Below, piece after piece: positions 9,283-17,619 of a DNA stretch of 32,220 bases (its first letter is position 1; each line of letters opens with the position of its first letter). The stretch covers positions 1 to 32,220 of the forward strand of contig SLSJ01000158.1 in the NCBI GenBank assembly GCA_007130525.1, read 5' to 3'. The notes beneath the pieces were generated by a model that did not search any database, had not been told where the DNA came from, and was given only the letters and a program-made list of their open reading frames with translations. Made by a program: the position numbers and the translations under genes. The DNA is from Ectothiorhodospiraceae bacterium. Its GTDB lineage: Bacteria > Pseudomonadota > Gammaproteobacteria > Nitrococcales > Aquisalimonadaceae.

Positions 9283-9855
9283 TGATTGACTCCTGACTCG
9301 GTTGCGAATGTGGGGGTGTGGCGCATCCGGCGCGCACCGCCCCTGTTACCATGGTGTGGAGAGGTTGTGTTGGATGGGGTTGGCGCGTTGATCTTTCCAC
9401 TTCCCGGTTGTGTGGCTGCTCGCTTCCGGCTGGTAAGTGCATGGTCAGCTAAGCCCTTGATCGCGCATTTGCGAGTGGTGTTGTGTCCCTCATGGAGAGG
9501 GAAGTTCAGGCTACCGAACCCGCGGCGCCTCTCCCCGCGCTTCCCGGCTTGGACCGGGCGCGTACGTTTGAATGGATCAGTGTCTCCCTAAAGCCTAGAC
9601 CATCAATACCCGAGTCGAAGTCCGTATGCGAAAACTGCAATACTCCGGTTCGGGGAATGCTGGTCTGTTCACGTGTTCGCGCTCTAGTCAATGCTGGCAG
9701 CCTGGCGCACTTGCGGCGCTTGACCGTAAAGTTAAGTACCGCGCGGTGCATCGCGGCGGGCAGCCTACCCGCTGCACGGCCGTCGCGTACGTGAGAATTG
9801 TCGATATCTCGACCGTCAGAACCGTGCTGAAGTCCGGCCGCATAAGGAGTACGTG

Positions 9856-11130
9856 ATGAAGTTCGAAACCAAGGTCATACATTCCGGTTATCAGCCAGAA
9901 CCTACCACCAAGGCGGTTGCAGTCCCCATCTACCAGACGACGTCCTATGCCTTCGACGACACACAGCACGGCGCCGATCTGTTCGATCTCAAGGTGGAAG
10001 GCAACATCTACACCCGCATCATGAATCCCACCAACGCGGTACTGGAGCAGCGGGTCGCGGACATGGAGGGTGGTATTGCAGGGCTGGCGGTGAGTTCGGG
10101 CATGGCCGCGATCGCCTATGCCATCGAGACCATTGCCGAGGCTGGCGACAACATTGTCACCACCAGCGAACTCTACGGAGGCACCTATAACTTCTTCTCG
10201 CACGCGCTGCCGCGCCGGGGTGTGGAAGTGCGGTTCGTCGCCCACAACGACCTGGAAGGAATGGCGGCACGCATTGACGAGCGCACCAAGGCGGTGTTCT
10301 GCGAGACCATCGGAAATCCGTCCGGGAATGTCATGGATATCGAGGCCATGGTGGCCCTCGCCCATGACCGTGGAGTCCCGCTGATTGTCGACAATACCGT
10401 ACCCACCCCATACCTGTGGCGTCCCATCGAACAGGGCGCGGATATCATCATCCATTCACTGACCAAGTTCATGGGTGGTCACGGCACCACGGTAGCGGGT
10501 GTGGTGGTGGACTCCGGGCGCTTTCCCTGGGCCGAACACGCGAACAAATTCAGCATGCTCACGCAGCCGGATCCGTCCTACCACGGAGTGGTGTACACCG
10601 AGGCGCTGGGTGCGGCGGCCTTCATCGGCCGTTGCCGAGTGGGGCCGCTGCGCAATACCGGCTCCGCGTTGTCGCCCTTCAACGCCTTTCAGATTCTGCA
10701 GGGGATAGAAACCCTGCCGTTGCGTATGGACAGGCACTGCGAGAATGCCATGACCGTCGCCCGGCACCTGGAGGCCCACGAACAGGTTACCTGGGTCAAG
10801 TATGCTGGCCTGGAGAACAGTCCGGATCACCGCCTGGCGCAGAAGTACATGGGTGGCCGCGCATCCGGGATTCTCAGCTTCGGCATCCGGGGTGGCGCAG
10901 AGGCGGGGGCGAAGTTCATCGATGCGCTTCAGCTGATTACCCGTCTGGTCAACATCGGCGACGCCAAGTCCTTGGCCTGTCATCCTGCGACCACGACGCA
11001 TCGCCAACTCAGCGAAGAGGAACTACTGACGGCCGGGGTGACGCGTGACATGGTGCGGATCTCGGTGGGACTCGAGCACGTCGACGATATTCTGGGAGAC
11101 ATCGATCAGGCCCTCCACGCGGCCCGCTAG
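9856..11130 (+). CDS. metY: Cys/Met metabolism PLP-dependent enzyme, O-acetylhomoserine sulfhydrylase-like
   Basis: FETKVIHSGYQPEPTTKAVAVPIYQTTSYAFD; PLP-Lys region IIHSLTKFMGGHGTT; C-terminal MVRISVGLEHVDDILGDI; taaggagt RBS; alternative GTG start at 9853. Confidence 0.88.
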   Translation: MKFETKVIHSGYQPEPTTKAVAVPIYQTTSYAFDDTQHGADLFDLKVEGNIYTRIMNPTNAVLEQRVADMEGGIAGLAVSSGMAAIAYAIETIAEAGDNIVTTSELYGGTYNFFSHALPRRGVEVRFVAHNDLEGMAARIDERTKAVFCETIGNPSGNVMDIEAMVALAHDRGVPLIVDNTVPTPYLWRPIEQGADIIIHSLTKFMGGHGTTVAGVVVDSGRFPWAEHANKFSMLTQPDPSYHGVVYTEALGAAAFIGRCRVGPLRNTGSALSPFNAFQILQGIETLPLRMDRHCENAMTVARHLEAHEQVTWVKYAGLENSPDHRLAQKYMGGRASGILSFGIRGGAEAGAKFIDALQLITRLVNIGDAKSLACHPATTTHRQLSEEELLTAGVTRDMVRISVGLEHVDDILGDIDQALHAAR

Positions 11131-11272
11131 GGAGACGCCGATTCATTTCCGCAATCGCGCTCGAGTCGCATGGCAGCCTGGCAGGCGCGGTGCCGGTTCG
11201 GTAGCTCGGGCTACCGGGCCGGCGACGCAACACCGCAAGGCGGCCATGCGGCCGAGCCCCGGGGTTGGCACC

Positions 11273-11337
11273 GCACGCCCCGTCACGGCGAGCAGATCGG
11301 CGTGCGCAGTAGAAGGGCAGTAAGATATGCGGGCTAG
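11273..11337 (+). repeat. Copy 2 of the CTAG element, right half only
   Basis: cgcacgccccgtcacggcgagcagatcggcgtgcgcagtagaagggcagtaagatatgcgggctag; no left half recognisable upstream. Confidence 0.85.
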
Positions 11338-11410
11338 AACCCGCCGCTGGTGGGTGGCGACGTCGGGGCCCCCTATCGGGAGGTTGTCGACTGCGAGTGG
11401 GGGCAGCGCT

Positions 11411-12490
11411 TCACGTTCGGGCGGGCGCCTCGCGATCCAGCAGCGCGCGTTTGCGTTCCACGCCCCATCGATAACCGGACAGTCCGCCGTCATTGCGTAC
11501 AACCCGGTGGCAGGGGATGGCGACTGCCAGCGGGTTGGCGGCGCAGGCCCCGGCCACGGCCCGGGCCGCCGCCGGTGACCCGATGCGCCTGGCAATCTGC
11601 GTGTAGCTCATGGTCTCGCCGGCCGGTATTTCGCGCAGTGCCTGCCAGACACGCTGCTGGAAGACGGTGCCCTGTATGTCCAGCGGCAGATCGAGGCCCA
11701 GCCGGGGCGCTTCCACGAAGCCCACTACCCGGGCCACCAGCTGCTCGAAACCCGCCTCACCGCCGATCAGGTTGGCGCGCGGAAAGCGGTCCTGGAGATT
11801 GCGGGCCAGCGCATCGGGGTCATCGCCGAGGCTGATGGCACAGACGCCGCGCGAGCTTGCGGCGACAAGAATCGCCCCCAGCGAGCACTGGCCGATGGCA
11901 AAGCGGATGTCGGTATTCGCGCCGCCGGCGCGGTAGTTCCTGGGTGTCATTCCGAGTACCTGGTCCGATGACTCGTAGAACCGCCCGCTCGAGTTGTAAC
12001 CGGCGGCGTAGATGGCGTCCGTCACTCCCCGGCCTCGGTCCAGCTCTTCACGGAGGCGTTTGCTTCGGTGTGCGGCGGCATAGGCCCTAGGGGTCAGACC
12101 GGTGACAGCCTTGAAAACGCGATGGGTGTGGTATGTGCTGAGCCCCGTGTGTCGCGCCAGCATTCCGAGAGTGGGCGCTTCGTCGGCTGTTTCGATAAGC
12201 CGGCAGAGTCCGGTAACGGTGGCCGCATGCTGTTCGGCAAGTGACGGTTGGTCCGGCCTGCAACGTCTGCATGGACGAAACCCCGCCTCTTCGGCATCCC
12301 GCGCGGTTCGGTGAAACCGAACGTGTTCGGGTCTGGCGGTGCGCGATGCACAGGACGGGCGACAGTACACCCCGGTAGTTTTCACCGAATAGTAGAAGGT
12401 GCCGTCAGCACTGGCATCGCGGCTGACCACAGCCTCCCAGCGGCGATCGTTCCGAGTCGCTTCGGCCAGCAAGAGATTCCTGTTGTACAT
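11411..12490 (-). CDS. ada: Ada: AraC-type activator and methylated-DNA-[protein]-cysteine S-methyltransferase
   Basis: Ada Zn domain YCRPSC...CRRC, AraC HTH, MGMT active site IPCHRVV; start MYNRNLLLAEATRNDRRWEAV at 12490 with gggagg RBS. Confidence 0.93.
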   Translation of the reverse strand: MYNRNLLLAEATRNDRRWEAVVSRDASADGTFYYSVKTTGVYCRPSCASRTARPEHVRFHRTARDAEEAGFRPCRRCRPDQPSLAEQHAATVTGLCRLIETADEAPTLGMLARHTGLSTYHTHRVFKAVTGLTPRAYAAAHRSKRLREELDRGRGVTDAIYAAGYNSSGRFYESSDQVLGMTPRNYRAGGANTDIRFAIGQCSLGAILVAASSRGVCAISLGDDPDALARNLQDRFPRANLIGGEAGFEQLVARVVGFVEAPRLGLDLPLDIQGTVFQQRVWQALREIPAGETMSYTQIARRIGSPAAARAVAGACAANPLAVAIPCHRVVRNDGGLSGYRWGVERKRALLDREAPART

Positions 12491-12668
12491 GATCCGGTGA
12501 ACCTCCCGGTCATCGTGCCATGCCGGTAGTCCGGAGGCTATGCCCATTCCGGGAGTCGCACACTCCGGGACTTGCTCTCGAATCCGAAGGTGCCGCAATA
12601 CATCCGCGGGGCACGCATGCCGGCTGACTTGTGGCTCCCTACCTGTAGTGACGTGAACATGCGATGCT

Positions 12669-12722
12669 TGTGGAAACACTGAAGTATTCACGCGGCCGCT
12701 TGAATACTTCAGTGTTTCCACA
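12669..12722. promoter_or_regulatory. 54-bp near-perfect palindrome, candidate operator
   Basis: TGTGGAAACACTGAAGTATTCA-CGCGGCCGCT-TGAATACTTCAGTGTTTCCACA; 22-bp perfect arms, NotI core, ends 37 bp before the MBL start codon. Confidence 0.75.
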
Positions 12723-12759
12723 TGGTTCCCTGTGTGGCGCCGGCAGCGAGGAACGCGTC

Positions 12760-13392
12760 ATGAAGCACATCTATCTCGACCTCTGGCAGACTCGGGCCGA
12801 ACATCCGTTCCCCGGGCTGACCACCCATGCCTACCTGCTTATTCGCGAGGCGGGCAACGTCTTGTTCTACAACACGGGCCACACGGATGAGCTGGAGCAC
12901 ATGGGGGAACTTGGTGGCGTCGCCCGGCAGTATCTGAGCCACCGGGACGAGGTCGGACCCTCGCTGACCCGGATAAGGCAGATGTTCGGCGCCACCCTGT
13001 ACTGCCACCGCATCGAGGAAGATGCGGTGCGGGGGGTTACGCCGGTCGACGTGACGTTCGAGAGCAGGGAGGTTCACCCGGGGGGTATCGAGGTCATCCC
13101 CACACCCGGCCACACACCGGGGAGCGCATGCTTTCTGGTGAAATCGCCGCACCAGAAAACCTACCTGTTCACGGGCGACACCATTTACATCGGCGATGAC
13201 GGCTCCTGGAGGAACGGTTTTCTGCCCGGCACCAGCAACAAGCCTGACCTGGTGGAAAGCCTCAGGCTGCTGCGAGAGCTGGAACCGGACGTGGTCATCT
13301 CCAGCGCTACCGGAGGGCGTTACCCCTACCGTGAAGTCCGCCCCGGCGCATGGAAGCTGGCGGTGGACGAGGCCCTGGCGTCGTTGCTGTAG
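12760..13392 (+). CDS. MBL-fold hydrolase-like protein with degenerate HxHxDH region
   Basis: 210 aa from MKHIYLDLW; IPTPGHTPGSACF and FTGDTIY are MBL-fold motifs; SHRDEVG replaces the canonical HxHxDHxG. Confidence 0.8.
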   Translation: MKHIYLDLWQTRAEHPFPGLTTHAYLLIREAGNVLFYNTGHTDELEHMGELGGVARQYLSHRDEVGPSLTRIRQMFGATLYCHRIEEDAVRGVTPVDVTFESREVHPGGIEVIPTPGHTPGSACFLVKSPHQKTYLFTGDTIYIGDDGSWRNGFLPGTSNKPDLVESLRLLRELEPDVVISSATGGRYPYREVRPGAWKLAVDEALASLL

Positions 13393-13434
13393 GGTGCCGC
13401 GTTGGCACCTTATCGCACGCTGTCGGTCCTTGCC

Positions 13435-13615
13435 AGCCCACATATCTCACCGCCGTTCGTCGCGAGGACGCCGAGATGCCGCTGTGGCGGGGCGCACGGA
13501 CCGGAAGACGGCGAAGGCGTAGCCGACACTACGTCGAGCCGGCTGCAGGGAGTACGCCCCGTCACGGCGAGCAGATCGGCGTGCGTAGTAGAAGGGCGGT
13601 GAGATATGCGGGCTA
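13435..13615 (+). repeat. Copy 3 of the CTAG element, complete (~181 bp)
   Basis: agcccacatatctcaccgccgttcgtcgcgagg...gtagtagaagggcggtgagatatgcgggcta; terminal inverted repeats. Confidence 0.93.
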
Positions 13616-14908
13616 GCGACGAGGAGCCACCCTTGTCACGGCCACTGCCGCCAGTAACGAGGCCAGTACCGCGTAGACGGCAAACAGTTGAGCCACGCCG
13701 GATGGCCTTGCCCCTGCATCGAGGAGCAATCCCGCCAGTACGGGGGACAGGGCTGTCATCATTACCATGATCGCCTGGACCACGGCTCGAATCGCGCCCA
13801 GGTGTCTGGTGCCATAGAGTTCGGCCCACAGGGCGCCCATAAGCGTTCCTGCCGCACCGACGCTCAGACCCGCGAGAATCAGGTAGGCAGGCGCCACCCA
13901 GGGTCCGGTCGCCATCGCGAGCAAAGCGAGGCCCGTCGTCATAGGTAGCAGATAGACGGGTACCAGGCGGCGTGCGCCGAATCGGTCCACGAGCGGACCG
14001 GTGAGCAGGAGCGACAGGACATGGGCCGAGGCGAAACCGAGAAAGCTGAAGGCAAGCCACCGCAGGCTCCAGCCCTGCTCCTCCGCCAGCGGCACCTGGT
14101 GGAAGAACAGCGCGGTAATGATGAATGGTGGTGCCATTATTGCTGGCAGCATTGCGTAGAAGAATGGATGTCGCAGCACCTCCCCGCGCCGCCAGTCCCG
14201 CATCCGGTCGTTGTCATCCGTGTCCGCCAGGCGCGCGGCATACGCCGCCTGGCGCTGTTGGTGGCCCCGAAGCAGGGTAAGCGCGGCCGGCATCATGACC
14301 GCCGCCACCACGGTGGCCGTGATTAACCAGGTTTCCCGCCAGCCCAGTACCGAAGCACTGTTCACCATGATCAAGGGCACGATGCCCTCGGCGAGAGGGA
14401 GTCCGAGCATGGCGATGCTTATCGCCTTGCCGCGAGCGGTCGTGAAGTAACGGGCCATGCTCGTCTGGGCGATATGCACCATCATTCCCTGGCCGCTGAG
14501 ACGGAGCATGAAAAAGGCGAGGGCGAGGACGCCGATACCCTGACTGCCGGCCAGCAGAAGGCAGCCCAGACCGGCAGTGGTCAGAACGCCGGTGGTGAGC
14601 ACACGCAGGTCGACCGAGTCCACCAGCCGTCCTATCCAGATCAGGCTGACGGCGCTCGCGACAGTGGCCAGGCCGTATAGCAGGCCGAAATCGGCATTGC
14701 TCAGATCGAACTCTTCCCGGAGGTGGCCGCCGAACAGCGAAATGACAAACGTCTGTCCGACGCTGGAGAGTCCGGCCAGCAACACGCCGAAGCCCAGGAA
14801 TCTCGCGTTGCGGAGTATGAAGCGCAAATAGTCCAATCCGGTGCAACCGTCGCTCGGGATCAGGCGGCGAGGATAGCCGCGATCCGCGTTGGCAGAAACC
14901 CCGGCCAT
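13613..14908 (-). CDS. MFS transporter
   Basis: 431 aa, about 12 hydrophobic segments, FGLLYGLATVASAVSLIWIGRLVDS; TAG stop lies in copy 3 terminus; start may be internal. Confidence 0.88.
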   Translation of the reverse strand: MAGVSANADRGYPRRLIPSDGCTGLDYLRFILRNARFLGFGVLLAGLSSVGQTFVISLFGGHLREEFDLSNADFGLLYGLATVASAVSLIWIGRLVDSVDLRVLTTGVLTTAGLGCLLLAGSQGIGVLALAFFMLRLSGQGMMVHIAQTSMARYFTTARGKAISIAMLGLPLAEGIVPLIMVNSASVLGWRETWLITATVVAAVMMPAALTLLRGHQQRQAAYAARLADTDDNDRMRDWRRGEVLRHPFFYAMLPAIMAPPFIITALFFHQVPLAEEQGWSLRWLAFSFLGFASAHVLSLLLTGPLVDRFGARRLVPVYLLPMTTGLALLAMATGPWVAPAYLILAGLSVGAAGTLMGALWAELYGTRHLGAIRAVVQAIMVMMTALSPVLAGLLLDAGARPSGVAQLFAVYAVLASLLAAVAVTRVAPRR

Positions 14909-15066
14909 GCCTGTCCTGTCGCCCGGGTTCGGTCACGACGCTGCCCGGGCGTCGGACCTGGCGGGTCGAATTGGCCGGTCGGGCCACGCCGGCTCCCGAT
15001 GCCCGGGAGAGGGGCTGTCGATGGAAGGGACGGACCATCAGGCACCATCCGCTGGCGGGCCGAGAT

Positions 15067-15080
15067 TTGACGGCCGTCAA
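15067..15080. promoter_or_regulatory. FNR/Anr-family-type box (perfect palindrome)
   Basis: TTGACGGCCGTCAA, 61 bp upstream of ATG 15142. Confidence 0.5.
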
Positions 15081-15141
15081 TGGCGGTTCCCCCGAATCCG
15101 GATACGGTTGAATGCGGCAGGTAATTTCCGGGGGGGACACC

Positions 15142-16446
15142 ATGCACAGGCGCGGGACGGCCATCATCGTGCTGGTACTGATCCTGCTGCTGCCGGGGTT
15201 GTTGGCGCTGTGGCTGTATCCGCTCCCCGTCGACGACGCCGGGGACCGGCTGCGGTGGGCCGGGCGCATTGTCGGTGTTCTCGGTCTGAGCTGTCTTCTG
15301 GTGAACGCGGCCCTAAGCAGTCGTCTGCCCGGATTTGATCCGTGGTTTGGCGGTCTCACCAGGCTGTGGAGGCTCCACCACTATATCGGTGCCGCAAGTT
15401 TTGTGTTGCTCATGCTGCACCCGCTTCTCCTGGCCTACGGCGCACTTCCCGCGTCCACTGGCGCCGCCGTTGGCACGCTGTTCCCGCCGCTCGCCGATCT
15501 CTGGGTATGGGTTGGCTGGCTTGCGCTGCTTGGCATGATGGTGTTCCTTGCTCCCTCGTTCGCCTTTTTCGGCGCGCCGCACTACCAGCGCTGGAAGGGG
15601 CTGCACCTGGTCTCCGGCGCGGTGCTGGTGCTTGCGCTGATCCATGCACTGCCGCTCAGTGCCATGCTGCCGCCTGTCTGGGCCTGGAGCATCTGGATGC
15701 TCTTCGGGCTGGTTGCGGCAAGCGCCTTCGCCTACCGCGCACTGTTCTCGCGGCGCCTCGCCCGGTTTCCGTGCCGCGTGAGCGAAGTGAAGCCGCTCGC
15801 CAGCGACGTGGTCGAGATCGGCCTGCGGCCGGAGGGATCACGGCTGGACTACCGGCCAGGGCAGTTCGTCTACCTCGCCCACCTGGATCGGGAACTGGGC
15901 ATCGGCTACAACGAACAACATCCGTTTACCCTCAGTTCGGCACCGCAGGAGGACGGACTGCGGCTGGGCATCAAGGATCTGGGCGATCTCAGTGGCGCCC
16001 TGCAGAATATCCGTCCCGGTGCCGAGGTCACCGTCGAAGGCCCCTACGGCGATTTCTTTCCCCCCGACCTCGATGACCGGGCCGCGCTCTGGCTTGCCGG
16101 TGGCATCGGTATTACTCCCTTCGTTGGGCGTGCCCGCGCGCTTGGCCACCTTGGCGGCCCGCCGGCGCAGACCACGCTGGTTTACTGCGCGGAGAATCCG
16201 AGCCGTTCCTACTATCTGGACGAGCTTCGGCAGATCGCCGACAGCGTGCCGAATTTCCAGGTCGCCTCCCATCTGTTCGAGCGCGAGGGGGCACTGACGG
16301 CAGACTACCTCGACACGGTCTGCCCGGACTGGCGCCGGCGCGAGGTCTTCCTCTGCGGTCCGCCAGGCATGCTTGACCACTGCCGCCGTATGCTGCGCAG
16401 GGCCGGCGTCCGCCGCTTCCATACCGAGGAGTTCGATCTGTTGTGA
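15142..16446 (+). CDS. Ferric reductase-like transmembrane protein with FAD/NAD(P)H reductase domain
   Basis: N-terminal TM region with His residues (RLHHYIG, LMLHPLL, LHLVSG, LIHAL), FAD motif HPFTLSSAP, NAD motifs GGIGITPFVG and FLCGPPGM; longer start 15112 possible. Confidence 0.88.
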   Translation: MHRRGTAIIVLVLILLLPGLLALWLYPLPVDDAGDRLRWAGRIVGVLGLSCLLVNAALSSRLPGFDPWFGGLTRLWRLHHYIGAASFVLLMLHPLLLAYGALPASTGAAVGTLFPPLADLWVWVGWLALLGMMVFLAPSFAFFGAPHYQRWKGLHLVSGAVLVLALIHALPLSAMLPPVWAWSIWMLFGLVAASAFAYRALFSRRLARFPCRVSEVKPLASDVVEIGLRPEGSRLDYRPGQFVYLAHLDRELGIGYNEQHPFTLSSAPQEDGLRLGIKDLGDLSGALQNIRPGAEVTVEGPYGDFFPPDLDDRAALWLAGGIGITPFVGRARALGHLGGPPAQTTLVYCAENPSRSYYLDELRQIADSVPNFQVASHLFEREGALTADYLDTVCPDWRRREVFLCGPPGMLDHCRRMLRRAGVRRFHTEEFDLL

Positions 16447-16805
16447 ATCGACTCGTCTACACGGTGTTCGTTTTCTTCTGGGGCGGCATTGCGACGCTGC
16501 TGATCGTGCACTGGCTGTCTGCTCCGCCGGTGCGGGTTCCGGCCGAACTGCCGACCTTTACCCTTGATGAGGTGGCCGAACATGATTCCCTGGACGATTG
16601 CTGGATGGCCATTCGGGGCAAGGTCTATGACCTGACTGAGTACGTTCCGGAGCATCCGACTTCACCGCGGGTCCTGGAGCGGTGGTGCGGACGGGAGGCA
16701 ACGGAGGGGATGGAGACCAAGGGAATCGGGCGGCCGCATAGTCGGTATGCCTGGGAGTTGTTGGAAAAGTATCTGATCGGCCGACTTGAAGCGGATCGGC
16801 ATTGA
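16443..16805 (+). CDS. Membrane-anchored cytochrome b5-like heme-binding protein
   Basis: 120 aa; one TM then FTLDEVAEHDSLDDCWMAIRGKVYDLTEYVPEHP...GRPHSRYAWELLEKYLIGRL; GTG start overlaps upstream TGA. Confidence 0.82.
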   Translation: MNRLVYTVFVFFWGGIATLLIVHWLSAPPVRVPAELPTFTLDEVAEHDSLDDCWMAIRGKVYDLTEYVPEHPTSPRVLERWCGREATEGMETKGIGRPHSRYAWELLEKYLIGRLEADRH

Positions 16806-16815
16806 TGCGGGTCAA
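16802..16815. promoter_or_regulatory. FNR/Anr-family-type box
   Basis: TTGATGCGGGTCAA, overlapping the cyt b5-like stop and 66 bp upstream of ATG 16882. Confidence 0.55.
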
Positions 16816-16881
16816 TGACAAGATCCAGGCAGGTGTTATCGTGCCGTCATGATCTCGTGACAGTCTCCACGGGGGCAGTTC

Positions 16882-17292
16882 ATGTCGGAGCAGGCGAGGC
16901 CACGGCTGCCAACCACCGGGACGTACCAAGCCGTACGATTCTCGTGGGTGTTCCTGTTCGTGCTCGTGATCCTAGTCGCTTGCAGTGCGGCGCACGCGAC
17001 ATCCGTGCTTGCCGGGCAGTCCCCGGAGCGTGCAGCGGAAGCGGCGCACACCCACGGCCACCCGGAAACACCCGTCTGCCACCACGTTCGCGGCCCCGGT
17101 CCCTGCGTTGCGATACCTGCGGAGGCACGTGATCGCGATGAGCCCACCTTCACGGACGCCGTTGCGGCGGTCCTCCTTCATGCCCCCCCGCAGGGACCGC
17201 GGCTTGTGTACCTTGCCACCGCCGGTCAGGAGCCGGATCCTGCGGACGTCTCCAGCCCGGTCTATCTGATCACGCAGCGCCTGCGACTCTGA
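16882..17292 (+). CDS. Hypothetical secreted His/Cys-containing protein
   Basis: 136 aa; signal-like VFLFVLVILVACSAAHA; HTHGHPETPVCHHVRGPGPC; gggggc RBS. Confidence 0.55.
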   Translation: MSEQARPRLPTTGTYQAVRFSWVFLFVLVILVACSAAHATSVLAGQSPERAAEAAHTHGHPETPVCHHVRGPGPCVAIPAEARDRDEPTFTDAVAAVLLHAPPQGPRLVYLATAGQEPDPADVSSPVYLITQRLRL

Positions 17293-17364
17293 TCCGAACA
17301 TCTCCCCCGCACGCCTGTCCTGTCGGGCAGGAGGAAGCCACGCTGGTTATCGGGAGACTCACGG

Positions 17365-17619
17365 ATGCACACGATGATGCACGACACGGGAGCCGGACAT
17401 TGGTTCGGGCACCCGCTCATGCTGATCCTCATGGTCGCTTTTCTTGCCCTCATCTTCGCCTGGGCTCATCTGCTGGCGATCGCCCTGAAAGCGTGGCGAA
17501 AACGCTGCGCCAGCGGCCACATCGACCGTGAGGCATACTTGAGGCGCCACCAGTACCGGGCGGATTCCAAGTCTGGCGCGAATTACGGAAGCCACTGGCT
17601 TCAGGAGGGAACATCATGA
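17365..17619 (+). CDS. Small His/Met-rich membrane protein (SHOCT-like tail)
   Basis: 84 aa MHTMMHDTGAGHWFGHPLMLILMVAFLALIFAWAHLL...HIDREAYLRRHQY; overlaps next ORF. Confidence 0.65.
   Translation: MHTMMHDTGAGHWFGHPLMLILMVAFLALIFAWAHLLAIALKAWRKRCASGHIDREAYLRRHQYRADSKSGANYGSHWLQEGTS

Noticed and set aside
7588-9285. Long plus-strand ORF (565 aa) opposite the ATP-grasp gene
   Set aside because: High-GC shadow ORF; composition is not protein-like and the opposite strand encodes a recognisable family
9283-9855. SAM-I, SAM-II or SAH riboswitch upstream of the MetY-like gene
   Set aside because: No convincing match to the conserved cores by eye; kept only as an open question on the leader
12664-12759. 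N-terminal extensions of the MBL and Ada ORFs reading METLKYS...NTSVFP on both strands
   Set aside because: This is translation of the palindrome in both directions; better starts with RBS exist at 12760 and 12490
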